From NCBI GenBank assembly GCA_038322995.1, contig JBBQGM010000040.1, positions 1 to 45,293 on the forward strand: a stretch of 45,293 nucleotides of DNA, given 5' to 3'. This document shows, one piece after another, positions 23,845-32,718 of this stretch. The stretch's first letter is position 1; each line of letters starts with the position of its first letter. The position numbers and the translations under genes were made by a program. The notes beneath the pieces are model-generated. The model ran no database searches and was not told the origin of the DNA. It was given only the letters and a program-made list of their open reading frames with translations. The stretch comes from QHXQ01 sp038322995. Its GTDB lineage: Bacteria; Acidobacteriota; Blastocatellia; Pyrinomonadales; Pyrinomonadaceae.

Positions 23845-24657
23845 ATGCTCGTTACCTTGCTGACCGACTTCGGCACGCGGGACTATTTCGTCGGCGCGTT
23901 GAAGGGCGCGTTGTTGTCGGTCAGTCCGCACGCACAGTTAGTTGACCTCACGCACGAGATAGCGGCGCACGACATCGCCGGGGGCGCGTTCACGTTGCTC
24001 GCCGCTTACGCTGCTTTTCCGCCGGGCACGATTCACGTTGCGGTCGTCGATCCGGGCGTTGGTTCGGCGCGACGGCCCGTGGTGGTGGCGACGAATGATT
24101 ATTTTTTCGTTGGGCCGGATAACGGCCTGTTCAGCTACGTATGCGCGCGCGCGATTGATGCGCGCGTGTTTCATCTGACGAATGAAGCATATTTTCGCGC
24201 GCCTGTGAGCAGCACCTTTCACGGGCGCGACATCTTCGCGCCGGTCGCGGGCGCGCTCGCCAACGGTGTGCGGCCCGAAGAGTTGGGCGCGCAGATCACC
24301 GATTATGAACGGCTCGCCCCGCTCGCGCCCGCCCGCGCGCCCGACGGCACGCTCACGGCCGCTGTCATCCACATTGATCGCTTCGGCAACTGCATCACGA
24401 ACATCACGCGCGCGGATTTACCGGCGCAGACAATGGCACATGGCATCGTCATACAGGTGGGCGCGCAGCAAGTCCGCTCGGTTCGGCGCTTCTTTGCCGA
24501 GGGTGACTCCGGCGGGTGCGAGGTTTTCGCCATCTGGGGCAGCGCCGGTTTCCTTGAGATCGCCGCCACGCGCGCGCCGGCCGCGCAGTTGCTCGGCGTC
24601 AAGCGCGGGCAGCGCATCATCGTGCAAAGTCCGGTGTTTGAAGTTGAGGCTGACTAG
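23845..24657 (+). CDS. SAM hydrolase / SAM hydroxide adenosyltransferase (DUF62)
   Basis: 270 aa. The family splits S-adenosylmethionine to adenosine and methionine with an activated water. Typical motifs: LLTDFGTRDYFVGALKG at 5-21, the VVDPGVGSARRPVVV block near 70, FVGPDNGLFS near 90, and STFHGRDIFAPVA near 127. The C-terminal beta domain contains IDRFGNCITNI. Length is normal. The ATG follows a heptamer array and has no Shine-Dalgarno. The gene lies just ahead of citrate synthase but the latter has its own promoter. Confidence 0.92.
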   Translation: MLVTLLTDFGTRDYFVGALKGALLSVSPHAQLVDLTHEIAAHDIAGGAFTLLAAYAAFPPGTIHVAVVDPGVGSARRPVVVATNDYFFVGPDNGLFSYVCARAIDARVFHLTNEAYFRAPVSSTFHGRDIFAPVAGALANGVRPEELGAQITDYERLAPLAPARAPDGTLTAAVIHIDRFGNCITNITRADLPAQTMAHGIVIQVGAQQVRSVRRFFAEGDSGGCEVFAIWGSAGFLEIAATRAPAAQLLGVKRGQRIIVQSPVFEVEAD

Positions 24658-24666
24658 CCCTTAGAC

Positions 24667-24701
24667 CTTGGCGCTTGAACTTTGCCCTTCACTTGTCACT
24701 T
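24667..24701 (+). repeat. Degenerate heptamer run
   Basis: cttggcg, cttgaac, tttgccc, ttcactt, gtcactt: five seven-base units after the SAM hydrolase gene, overlapping the proposed -35 of the citrate synthase promoter. Weak by itself. Confidence 0.35.
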
Positions 24702-24722
24702 CGCCAACCTGTTTGCTATCTT
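24693..24722 (+). promoter_or_regulatory. Citrate synthase promoter
   Basis: -35 TTGTCA (24693-24698), 18-base spacer, extended -10 TGCTATCTT (24714-24722). Predicted start near 24729, about 29 bases before the ATG at 24758. The best full sigma-70-type promoter seen in the window. Confidence 0.6.
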
Positions 24723-24757
24723 CGCTGCATCACGCACACACGAGGACGCACACACTA

Positions 24758-25927
24758 ATGGATAACGCGAAGGAAGGCGCAGCGCCGGTCAAAGAGCAGG
24801 CGCAGGGCGCGGGCGGCGGGGCGGGCCTGCGCGGCGTCGTGGCCGCGAGCAGCGCCATCGGCGACGTTGACGGCGAGCGCGGCGAACTGATCTATCAGGG
24901 CTACGACATACACGACTTGGCCGCGCACGCGACCTTTGAGGAAGTCGTCTATCTGCTCTGGCACGGCCGGCTGCCGCAACAGGTTGAGCTTGATGAACTG
25001 AAGCGCGACCTTGGCGCAGGCTACGAAGTGCCCGCGCCGATCTTCGAGCTCATGCGGCAGTTCCCGCGCCATGCCGCGCCGATGGACACGTTGCGCACGA
25101 CCATCTCCGCGCTCGCCTTTTACGACGAACAGGCCCGCGACATATCGCGTGCGGGTGCGTTGCGCACGGCGACGCGCTTAACCGCGCAGTTTCCCGTCAT
25201 CGTCGCCGCCATCGAGCGGTTGCGGCAAGGGCAGGAGTTGATCGCGCCGAAGCCGGAACTCAATCTGGCCAGCAATTTTCTGTACATGCTCAAAGGCGAG
25301 TTGCCCTCGGAACGCGAGGCGCACATCTTTGACGTGTGTCTGCTCCTGCACGCTGATCACGAGTTGAATGCTTCGACATTTACGGCGCGCGTCGTCGCCG
25401 GCACGCTCGCGGACATGTACAACGCCACAACGGCCGCGCTCGGCGCGCTGTCCGGGCCGTTGCACGGTGGCGCGAACACGAACGTGATGAAGATGCTCTT
25501 GCAGATCGGCGAGGTTGAGCGCGCGGAAGCATTTGTGCATGATGCGCTGGCGCGAAAAGAAAAGATTATGGGCATCGGGCACGCGGTCTATAAGACGGAA
25601 GACCCGCGCGCGACACATCTACGCAAATTCTCGCAAGAGATGGGCAAGCGTAATGGCGAGACGAAGTGGCACGACATTTCGCGCAAGATCGAAGAGATCG
25701 TCCACCGCGAGAAGGGCATGTATCCGAACGTAGATTTCTATTCCGCTTCGACTTACTACATGATGGGCATTCCGCTTGACCTCTACACGCCCATCTTCGC
25801 CGTCAGCCGCATCAGTGGTTGGACGGGCCACATCCTCGAACAGTATGCCAACAATAAACTGATCCGCCCGCGCGCCGAGTACATCGGGCCGCGCGGTCTC
25901 AAGTACGCGCCGATCACAGAGCGTTAA
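24758..25927 (+). CDS. gltA: Citrate synthase
   Basis: 389 aa from the ATG at 24758; the frame is open to 24668 but that part lies upstream of the promoter. The enzyme joins oxaloacetate and acetyl-CoA in the TCA cycle. Motifs: GLRGVVAASSAIGDVDGERGELIYQGYDI at the start is split here by eye into its parts GDVDGE and YQGYDI; catalytic His in SGPLHGGANTNV, second His in MGIGHAVYKTEDPRA, and catalytic Asp in NVDFYSAS. The size and the short N-terminus place it with the compact dimeric (Gram-positive/archaeal-like) type. A 2-methylcitrate synthase role cannot be excluded by motif. Its stop codon overlaps the stop of the convergent MFS gene. Confidence 0.92.
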   Translation: MDNAKEGAAPVKEQAQGAGGGAGLRGVVAASSAIGDVDGERGELIYQGYDIHDLAAHATFEEVVYLLWHGRLPQQVELDELKRDLGAGYEVPAPIFELMRQFPRHAAPMDTLRTTISALAFYDEQARDISRAGALRTATRLTAQFPVIVAAIERLRQGQELIAPKPELNLASNFLYMLKGELPSEREAHIFDVCLLLHADHELNASTFTARVVAGTLADMYNATTAALGALSGPLHGGANTNVMKMLLQIGEVERAEAFVHDALARKEKIMGIGHAVYKTEDPRATHLRKFSQEMGKRNGETKWHDISRKIEEIVHREKGMYPNVDFYSASTYYMMGIPLDLYTPIFAVSRISGWTGHILEQYANNKLIRPRAEYIGPRGLKYAPITER

Positions 25928-27123
25928 GCCTTGCGCGCGACAACGGCCGCGGCCAGCGGCCGGCGCAGCCAGAAGAACAGCGCGGCGGCGGCCAGTTGGG
26001 CGACGATGCCGAAACTCACGAGCGCCAGCACTGAACGATCATAGAGCAGGCCCATCACGACACTGCCGATAAACCACATGACGCCATAGACGGCATTGAA
26101 CGAGCCAAAGGCGCTGCCGCGCTTGTTCATCGAGACGACTTGCGCGATGCCTGAGCGCAAGGTCGCATCTTGCGCGCCCAGCCCCACGCCCCAGCAAGCG
26201 ACCCCCGCGATTATGCCCATCGTCCCGCCGAGAAAGCCCAGCGGCAACGCTATGAGCGAGACCAGAATGCCGAACGTAAGTACCTGTATGCCATAGCGGT
26301 CGTACAGCCGGCCGAAGATAAGCGCCGCCACTCCATTCACGCCCATCGCGCCCGCATAGAGCAGCGGGATCGCGGCCGGCGCGGCGAGCGCATTCTTTTG
26401 CAAGTGAAAGGCAAGCAGCGGGAAGTCAACGAATCCGCAGGCGAGCAGTCCGGCCGCGGCCACATAAGTCCAAAAGACTTTCGGGACGGTCTGCTCAACC
26501 CGGCGCGGTGGCATTGGCGCTTGGCGTGGGCGAAAGGCACGGGCCACGACGAGCGCGAGAAAAGCGCCGACTGCCGATGGAGCTAGCCACCAAAAGGCCG
26601 GCCCGAACTGATGTGACCGCGCCACCGACACAGCCACCAACAGCGGCCCCAACATCGCGCCCGCCTGATCAAAGGCCGCGTGGACGCCGAACCCAAAGCC
26701 ATGCCCGACCACATCCGTCGCTTCGGACAACAACACATCGCGCGCAGGCCCGCGCAAACTTTTGCCAGTGCGCTCGACAACAACCAGCAACGCCGCGGCT
26801 TTCCAGTTGCCCGCGAGCGCAAGCGTCGGCACGACGAGCAGATTCAAGACGTAGCCGAGGGTAGCAATGAGCCAGTAGGCGCGTGTGCGGTCGGCAAGCC
26901 GGCCGGAGAAGAGGCGTAAGGACGCGGCCAACATCTCGCCGAGACCGGCGACGATGCCGACCTGCGTGGCCGTCGCGCCCAAATCTTTCAAGTACGGGCC
27001 GATGATGCTGTGCGCGCCTTCGTAGGTCATGTCCGCGCACAGGCTGACGAAGCCGAAGCAGACGATGAACTTGATGGCGGCCGAGTGTGCTTGTGCTGTG
27101 ACCTGCGGATTTTTAGCGGGCAT
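25924..27123 (-). CDS. MFS transporter
   Basis: 399 aa with about 12 membrane segments. Early residues FVSLCADMTYEGAHSIIGPYL and the loop RLADRTRAYW after TM2 (motif A-like, SGRLADRT) are typical of major facilitator proteins. A second such loop, GRLYDRYG, opens the C-terminal half. Its substrate cannot be told; the closest type I recognise is the drug/metabolite efflux group. It is the last gene of a three-gene minus-strand operon (CPBP, GDT1, MFS), nine bases after the GDT1-like gene. Confidence 0.87.
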   Translation of the reverse strand: MPAKNPQVTAQAHSAAIKFIVCFGFVSLCADMTYEGAHSIIGPYLKDLGATATQVGIVAGLGEMLAASLRLFSGRLADRTRAYWLIATLGYVLNLLVVPTLALAGNWKAAALLVVVERTGKSLRGPARDVLLSEATDVVGHGFGFGVHAAFDQAGAMLGPLLVAVSVARSHQFGPAFWWLAPSAVGAFLALVVARAFRPRQAPMPPRRVEQTVPKVFWTYVAAAGLLACGFVDFPLLAFHLQKNALAAPAAIPLLYAGAMGVNGVAALIFGRLYDRYGIQVLTFGILVSLIALPLGFLGGTMGIIAGVACWGVGLGAQDATLRSGIAQVVSMNKRGSAFGSFNAVYGVMWFIGSVVMGLLYDRSVLALVSFGIVAQLAAAALFFWLRRPLAAAVVARKA

Positions 27124-27132
27124 GCCGGCGAG

Positions 27133-27729
27133 CTAATGACCTCCTGACATTATTTCCACAACGGAGAGCAGCCCCAGTAAGAGCAACAGCCCGACGCCGC
27201 AATAACGCACCACGCGCGGCGCGATGCGTTGCACGATCCAACGACGCAAGCCCGTGCCGACCGAGGCCGCGAGCGCGCCCTTCGTGATCATCGCGCTGAC
27301 CGCGCCGATCCAAACCACAAGCGGTAGATTGTAGCGTGCCGACAAGGTGGCGGCCGTGATCTGGCCCACATCGCCCCACTCCGAGAAGAAAATGGTGGCG
27401 AAGGAGACGAGGGCGGCCTTCGAGGCGGTGTGGTCTTCTTTGGCGGCAATAGTTTTAGCCGGCTTGCGCCAGAGCGTGAACGCCACACCGAGAAAACTCG
27501 CCGCCGTAAGCGCGGCGACCAGCACGCGCGGTAGCGTGGAGATAGCCTTGCCGACAAGCACAGCCACCGCCATCTTCAACATGAACGCGCACGCTATACC
27601 GAACATGACCGGCGCGGTGCGATAGCGCGTGGCCAGCACGCCGGTCGTGTACAGCAGTTTGTCGCCGACGATTTCGGCGAGAAATACCGCGCCATATGTT
27701 GCGAAGAGAATAGGGAGCAGGTCCTTCAT
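27133..27729 (-). CDS. TMEM165/GDT1 family (UPF0016) cation transporter
   Basis: 198 aa with six membrane segments in two repeated halves. Each half of this family has an E-x-G-D-[KR] signature; here they appear as AEIVGDKLL near residue 19 and SEWGDVGQI near 127. The second normally reads EWGDRSQ, so the basic residue is replaced by Val. Family members move Mn2+ or Ca2+ out of the cytoplasm. It lies five bases after the CPBP gene, in one operon. Confidence 0.88.
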   Translation of the reverse strand: MKDLLPILFATYGAVFLAEIVGDKLLYTTGVLATRYRTAPVMFGIACAFMLKMAVAVLVGKAISTLPRVLVAALTAASFLGVAFTLWRKPAKTIAAKEDHTASKAALVSFATIFFSEWGDVGQITAATLSARYNLPLVVWIGAVSAMITKGALAASVGTGLRRWIVQRIAPRVVRYCGVGLLLLLGLLSVVEIMSGGH

Positions 27730-27734
27730 ACGCG

Positions 27735-28733
27735 CTATCCCAAATCAAACTTAGCCACGTCGCCGCCCGCCGGGGCCTTCGGCTGTTCGCCGTCAGTGTA
27801 ACGCTGCAACTCCGCGGCCGGTTTGAGCAGTCGTGTGCGCCAGAGGAAGGCGGTGGCGATGATGAGTGCGACGGTGCAGGCGAGTCCGCCTTCGAGTCCG
27901 TAGGTGCCGCCGGTCAGCCACGCGGGGCCCCGGTCGGTCGCACGCAGAAGCGGCGCGCGGGTCAGGCTCGTGATCCCGCTCACGGGCAAACCCAACAGCG
28001 ATCCCATCGTCCAGTTCCATGCCCAGTGCAAACCAAGCGGCAGCCATAAGCTGCGCGTGCGCCAGTAGCCGACCGCGAGCCAGACGCCCGCGAGCGCGGT
28101 GTTCGTGAACATAATGGCGAGCTTGTAATCGCGCGCGCGGTTCGGGTTGTTCAGGTGGATGGCGGCGAAGAGCAGCGATGACGGCACGACCGCGATGACG
28201 AATGGCAGTGCCCGTGCCAGCGTCTGCAACGGGTAGCCGCGAAACATCGCCTCTTCGCCGGCCGCGAGCAATACATAGACGCCGGCCGCGCCGACGAAGG
28301 TCTTGGCGAAGTCGCGGCTTAAGATGGCCGCGCCCGTACCAAAGTGAAACCCACCGCAAGCGGTGGCAATGAGCGCGGCGAGCGCGAGCGCGACTGCGCC
28401 GAAGAGCGAGCCGTATAAAAAGTCGCGCAGCCCGCCGCGATGCCGCGTCCACCCTAGCGCGCGCAGCGGCACGCCGTCGAACAAACGGCCGCAACCCCAA
28501 CCGAGCAACACGGCCGGCACGAATGTGATGATGAACTGCACCAGGTAACTCAGACCGCCGGAGAGCCGACGATTGATCTGCTCGGTGCTCGCGTGCATTA
28601 AGAGCAGCGGCAGGGCGTAAATGATCGTGATGAGCGCGGTCGCCATGGCGAAGTAGAGCGCGCAGAAGACAGCCAACCGCCAGCCGCTCCGCAGCCGGTC
28701 GTGGCGATTGAGAAAGAGGTCGATTGGGGTCAT
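27735..28733 (-). CDS. CPBP family intramembrane glutamic endopeptidase
   Basis: 332 aa with about eight membrane segments. The CPBP/Abi (CaaX-like) motifs are in order: EEAMFRG (motif 1, the EExxxR type), FAAIHL (motif 2, FxxxH), and LHWAWNW (motif 3, HxxxN-like). These are membrane-embedded proteases whose bacterial substrates are mostly unknown. The gene is first in the operon with the GDT1-like and MFS genes and is divergent from ntrY. The tail after the last membrane segment is polar. Confidence 0.88.
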   Translation of the reverse strand: MTPIDLFLNRHDRLRSGWRLAVFCALYFAMATALITIIYALPLLLMHASTEQINRRLSGGLSYLVQFIITFVPAVLLGWGCGRLFDGVPLRALGWTRHRGGLRDFLYGSLFGAVALALAALIATACGGFHFGTGAAILSRDFAKTFVGAAGVYVLLAAGEEAMFRGYPLQTLARALPFVIAVVPSSLLFAAIHLNNPNRARDYKLAIMFTNTALAGVWLAVGYWRTRSLWLPLGLHWAWNWTMGSLLGLPVSGITSLTRAPLLRATDRGPAWLTGGTYGLEGGLACTVALIIATAFLWRTRLLKPAAELQRYTDGEQPKAPAGGDVAKFDLG

Positions 28734-28830
28734 ACGTCCGGTGTCATCATTGAGTTGGGAAGCGGCGGCCGGATTGTAACCGAAAGTCTGTATGGGCGTG
28801 AGCGCGTGTGTGCCGCGACGCGGCGGCGCG

Positions 28831-28839
28831 TGGTAAACT
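28831..28839 (+). promoter_or_regulatory. Extended -10 promoter of ntrY, possible leaderless start
   Basis: TGGTAAACT, with the -10 hexamer TAAACT ending eleven bases before the ATG at 28851. This leaves a leader of about 5 nt. No Shine-Dalgarno is present. Confidence 0.5.
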
Positions 28840-28850
28840 CTGCGTCTTCC

Positions 28851-31202
28851 ATGACCGACGAGCGCGCAGCCAAACAGAGGGATTTGCCGGCCGAGCCGCC
28901 GGTGCGGCGACGGGGTGCGCCGTGGCTGTTGGGCGGCTTGGTGCTGGCGCTCTTGTTCGTGCTCGTGGGCTTACAGGTCTTCGGATTGTGGGAGGTCGTC
29001 ACGCCCGACACGGCCACCGACACGCTCACGCTCTACGCGCTCTCGTCGCTCAACTTCGTTGCCTTCATCGTCTTCGCCTTCATCTTCGTGCGTAATCTGC
29101 TCAAGCTCCGGCGCGAGCGGCGGGCGCGCATTCTCGGCTCGAAGATCAAGACGCGGCTCGTCGTCTATTTCATCACGGTTAGTTTGTTGCCGATCACGGC
29201 CATGGCCGTCTTCTCCTATCTCTTCTTCACGCGCTCGCTCGAAAAATGGTTTGGGCGCATCCCCGAAGATGTAGTGAATGCAGCGCGACTCGCGCGCGAT
29301 GCAGACCTGACGCAGCAAGCCCAAGCATTGCACGAGACGGCGCGCATGGCCGCACTCGCGCTGCCACAACAAACCGCGACGAGTGTGCCGCCGGAACTTG
29401 AGCAACTACTCGCACAAGGGAACTTTGCTGCCGTAGCGTTAGCCGCGCCTGATGGGAGCGCCGACGGTACGTTTCGCTTCCGGGCCGGCGTTGAACTCAT
29501 GCAGAGCAAAGAGCTTGCGGGCGCGCTTAAGACGGCCCTCTGGCATTTGCAAAATAACGCGGGTGCTGATCTCCCGTTCACTACTGCCGACAGAATCATT
29601 GCTGACGCCGCGCCGCTCGGTGATGGCCGGACGTTGCTGGTCGCGCGTGAGAGAACGACGGACGCGCAGCTTGATAAGATTGTCGCCGGCGCGGAAAAGT
29701 TCGAGCATCTGCGCAGGCGGCAACGCAAGGTGCGGATGCTGGGCCTGTCCACGTTGGGCTTGTTGACGCTGCTCCTGCTCTTCGCCGCGACATGGGCCGC
29801 GCTCCATCTGGCGCGCGGCATCGGCACGCCCATTCGCGCGCTAGCCGAAGCTGCCGACGCGGTGGCGCAGGGCCATCTGGCACATCGCGTCACGGCGCTG
29901 GCCGAAGACGAGTTCGCGGTTCTCGCCGGCTCGTTCAATCAGATGACCGCGCAACTCGAAGAGAATCGGCGGCACATCGAAGCTGGCGCGGCCGAACTGC
30001 GCGAAAAAAATCTCGCGCTCGCCGAACGACGCACCTACATCGAGACCGTGCTGGAATCGCTCTCAACCGGCGTCGTCTCGCTCGACGAACAAGATCGTGT
30101 CACGACGATCAACGCGGCGGCACTGTTGATGCTACGGCTCGCGGCCGCGCCCACGCCGGGCACGCCGCTCGCGGAGATCACAACGACGGAAGACCGCGCC
30201 GTGCTTGAGCGCGTGTTGCTACGCGCACGGCGGACGGGGCGCGCTGCGTGGCAAATGGAATTGGCGCGCGGGGCAAATACTGGCAATGACGCGGACAGCG
30301 CGGGCCTGCCGGTAGCGTTGACGGCGACGGCGTTGGGGCCACCCACCGGCATGGCCCGCGGCGTTGTGCTGGTAATCGAAGACCTCTCCGAGTTGCTCGC
30401 CGCCCAACGCGCCGCCGCCTGGAGCGAAGTCGCGCGCCGCATGGCGCACGAGATCAAGAACCCGCTCACGCCGATCCAACTCTCCGCCGAACGCATCGCG
30501 CGCAACTTCCATCGCACGGGCGACAACGGCAAAGGCAACGGGCCAGCGCGCGAGCAGACGGAGCGCACACGGGTGGGGCGCATTGTGGATGAATGCACGG
30601 CGACGATCACGCGCGAGGTCGCGGGCCTGAAAGCAATGGTGGACGAATTCGCGCGCTTCGCCCGGCTGCCGCACGCGCGGCTCGAAGCGGCCGACTTGAA
30701 TGAGGTCGTGCGCCAAGCCGTCGCCCTCTACGAAGATCGACTCGCAGGCGTGCGGCTCGACGTGCATCTTGCGCATACCTTGCCCGCCGCCATGCTCGAC
30801 GCTGAACAGCTCCGCCGCGTCTTCGTCAACTTGATCGACAACGCGCTCGAAGCGATGACGGAGCAGACGGAAACCGCGCGTCGGGTCACTGTCGCCACCG
30901 CACACGACCCCGCGCGTAGCCTGCTGCTCGTCGAAATTGCGGACACCGGCCACGGCATTGAGCGGCCCGACTTCTCGCGGCTCTTTCAACCATACTTCTC
31001 CACGCGCGGGCGCGGCACAGGTCTCGGCCTCGCCATCGTCCAACGCATCATCACCGAGCACGGCGGCCGCATTCGCGCCGAAGCCAACCGCTCGCGCGGC
31101 GCGAAATTCGTTGTCGAGTTGCCGGTTACGGACGAAATACAGAGGTTAGAGGTTAGAGGCCAGAGACCAGCAGAAGACCAGCCACTAGCCATTAACCATT
31201 AA
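28851..31202 (+). CDS. NtrY-like membrane sensor histidine kinase
   Basis: 783 aa from the ATG at 28851; the frame is open to 28701 but overlaps the CPBP start and lies upstream of the promoter. Order of parts: three N-terminal membrane segments (about 28-48, 62-82 and 106-128), an extracytoplasmic or cytosolic sensor region, a fourth segment near 303-322, HAMP, PAS (TVLESLSTGVVSLDE), then HisKA with His533 in RRMAHEIKNPLTP and HATPase with NLIDNALEAM, DTGHGI and GRGTGLGLAIV. The partner regulator follows after 25 bp. NtrY proteins act in nitrogen or envelope stress regulation; no nitrogen genes are nearby. The last ~20 codons are made from a heptamer array. Confidence 0.92.
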   Translation: MTDERAAKQRDLPAEPPVRRRGAPWLLGGLVLALLFVLVGLQVFGLWEVVTPDTATDTLTLYALSSLNFVAFIVFAFIFVRNLLKLRRERRARILGSKIKTRLVVYFITVSLLPITAMAVFSYLFFTRSLEKWFGRIPEDVVNAARLARDADLTQQAQALHETARMAALALPQQTATSVPPELEQLLAQGNFAAVALAAPDGSADGTFRFRAGVELMQSKELAGALKTALWHLQNNAGADLPFTTADRIIADAAPLGDGRTLLVARERTTDAQLDKIVAGAEKFEHLRRRQRKVRMLGLSTLGLLTLLLLFAATWAALHLARGIGTPIRALAEAADAVAQGHLAHRVTALAEDEFAVLAGSFNQMTAQLEENRRHIEAGAAELREKNLALAERRTYIETVLESLSTGVVSLDEQDRVTTINAAALLMLRLAAAPTPGTPLAEITTTEDRAVLERVLLRARRTGRAAWQMELARGANTGNDADSAGLPVALTATALGPPTGMARGVVLVIEDLSELLAAQRAAAWSEVARRMAHEIKNPLTPIQLSAERIARNFHRTGDNGKGNGPAREQTERTRVGRIVDECTATITREVAGLKAMVDEFARFARLPHARLEAADLNEVVRQAVALYEDRLAGVRLDVHLAHTLPAAMLDAEQLRRVFVNLIDNALEAMTEQTETARRVTVATAHDPARSLLLVEIADTGHGIERPDFSRLFQPYFSTRGRGTGLGLAIVQRIITEHGGRIRAEANRSRGAKFVVELPVTDEIQRLEVRGQRPAEDQPLAINH

Positions 31203-31224
31203 CCACTGCTCCCTGACCTCTGCT
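31141..31224 (+). repeat. Heptamer array in the ntrY 3' end
   Basis: Seven-base periods: agaggtt twice, agaggcc, agagacc, then variable units, cattaac twice, and further units to 31224. The first ~60 bases are inside the ntrY frame and supply its final residues. The outer bases 31140-31146 and 31216-31222 are complementary, closing a large hairpin. It ends three bases before the ntrX ATG. Confidence 0.75.
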
Positions 31225-31227
31225 TTT

Positions 31228-32589
31228 ATGGATTCACTTCTCATCGTGGACGACGAGCGCGGGATACGCGAGACGTTGCGCGGCGTGCTGGAAGACGAAG
31301 GCTACGCGGTGGAGACGGTGGCGTCGGGCGAAGACTGTCTGAAGGCGCTGGAACGGCGTAGCTACGCTTGCGTGTTGCTTGACGTGTGGTTGCCCGGCAT
31401 TGATGGGTTGGAGACGTTGGCGCGGCTGCGCGAGGCGGGCGCGGACTGTGCGGTCGTGATGATCTCAGGACATGGCAACATCGAGACGGCCGTGCGGGCA
31501 ACGAAACTGGGCGCGTTCGATTTTGTGGAGAAGCCGCTCTCAATTGAAAAGATCACGCTGACCATCAGGAACGCTCTGCGCCAACGACAGCTTGAGCGCG
31601 TGAATGCGGAACTGACGGCGCAGGCGGGCGAGTACGAGATGATCGGCGCGTCGGTGGCGATGCGTGCGCTGCGCAAACAAATCGCGGCGGTCGCACCGAC
31701 GGACGGGCGCGTGCTGATCTATGGCGAATCAGGCACGGGCAAAGAATTGGTCGCGCATGCGATTCATGCGCAGTCGCGGCGGGCGGGCGGGCTGTTCGTC
31801 GAATTAAACAGCGCGGCGATTCCCGAAGAGTTGATCGAGTCCGAATTGTTCGGCCATGTCAAAGGCGCATTCACGGGCGCGACCGTGGCGAAGCGCGGCA
31901 AGTTTGAGTTGGCGGACGGCGCAACGCTCTTTCTGGACGAGGTGGGCGACATGAGCCAGCGCGTGCAGGCGAAGGTCTTGCGCGTGCTGGAAGAACAACG
32001 CTTCACGCCCGTCGGCAGCGGCACGTCGGTTAGTGTGGATGTGCGCGTCATCGCGGCAACCAACAAGCAACTCGATCTGGAAATCGAGCGGGGCACCTTC
32101 CGCCCTGATCTTTTCTATCGCCTCAATGTCATCCCGTTTGAACTGCCGCCGTTGCGCGCCCGGCGCGAAGATGTGCCGCAGTTAGTCGAGCATTTCAATC
32201 AAAAGTTTTCCAGCGCTTATGGCAAAGCGTTAAAGCGGTTTGAAGCGGACGCGCTGGCGGCCTTGCAGGATTATACGTGGCCGGGCAACGTGCGCGAGTT
32301 GCGCAACACGGTCGAGCGGGTCGTGATTATGCACGGCAAGCAAAAGGTCGGTGCGCCTGATCTGCCTGCGCTTGGCGGTGAAGCGCCCGCACCCGCGCAG
32401 CCCAAATTCTCCTCCTTCCGCGAGGCCAGCGAGGCGCATCAGCGCGAGTTCATCAAAGGTAAGCTGGCCGACACGGACGGCAATGTCACCCGCGCCGCCG
32501 AACTGCTCGGGATGGATCGCAGTCATCTCTATCGGCGCATGCGTGCGCTCGGCATCAAAATTCGCGGCGACCGGGAAAGCGGAAATTAG
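31228..32589 (+). CDS. NtrX/NtrC-type sigma-54-dependent response regulator
   Basis: 453 aa. Receiver domain: acidic pair Asp8-Asp9, phospho-acceptor Asp52 in LLDVWLP, Lys in EKPLS. The AAA+ domain has Walker A GESGTGKE near 168, the sigma-54 contact loop GAFTGA near 214, Walker B LFLDEVGD near 235 and an arginine-finger region. A Fis-type helix-turn-helix closes it (NVTRAAELLGMDRSHLYRRM). It is the cognate regulator of the preceding kinase. No Shine-Dalgarno is seen; heptamer DNA precedes the ATG. Confidence 0.94.
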   Translation: MDSLLIVDDERGIRETLRGVLEDEGYAVETVASGEDCLKALERRSYACVLLDVWLPGIDGLETLARLREAGADCAVVMISGHGNIETAVRATKLGAFDFVEKPLSIEKITLTIRNALRQRQLERVNAELTAQAGEYEMIGASVAMRALRKQIAAVAPTDGRVLIYGESGTGKELVAHAIHAQSRRAGGLFVELNSAAIPEELIESELFGHVKGAFTGATVAKRGKFELADGATLFLDEVGDMSQRVQAKVLRVLEEQRFTPVGSGTSVSVDVRVIAATNKQLDLEIERGTFRPDLFYRLNVIPFELPPLRARREDVPQLVEHFNQKFSSAYGKALKRFEADALAALQDYTWPGNVRELRNTVERVVIMHGKQKVGAPDLPALGGEAPAPAQPKFSSFREASEAHQREFIKGKLADTDGNVTRAAELLGMDRSHLYRRMRALGIKIRGDRESGN

Positions 32590-32718
32590 CATCAAAGATA
32601 GCGCACCGGCGGCGGGCACTAATGTTTGCTTTTGCCCGGCCGCCACGTTACATTAACTTGTCGCCTTTATGATAACGCGACACCGGTTGAAAGCGCGCGT
32701 TTTTTACGAAGGGCCATC

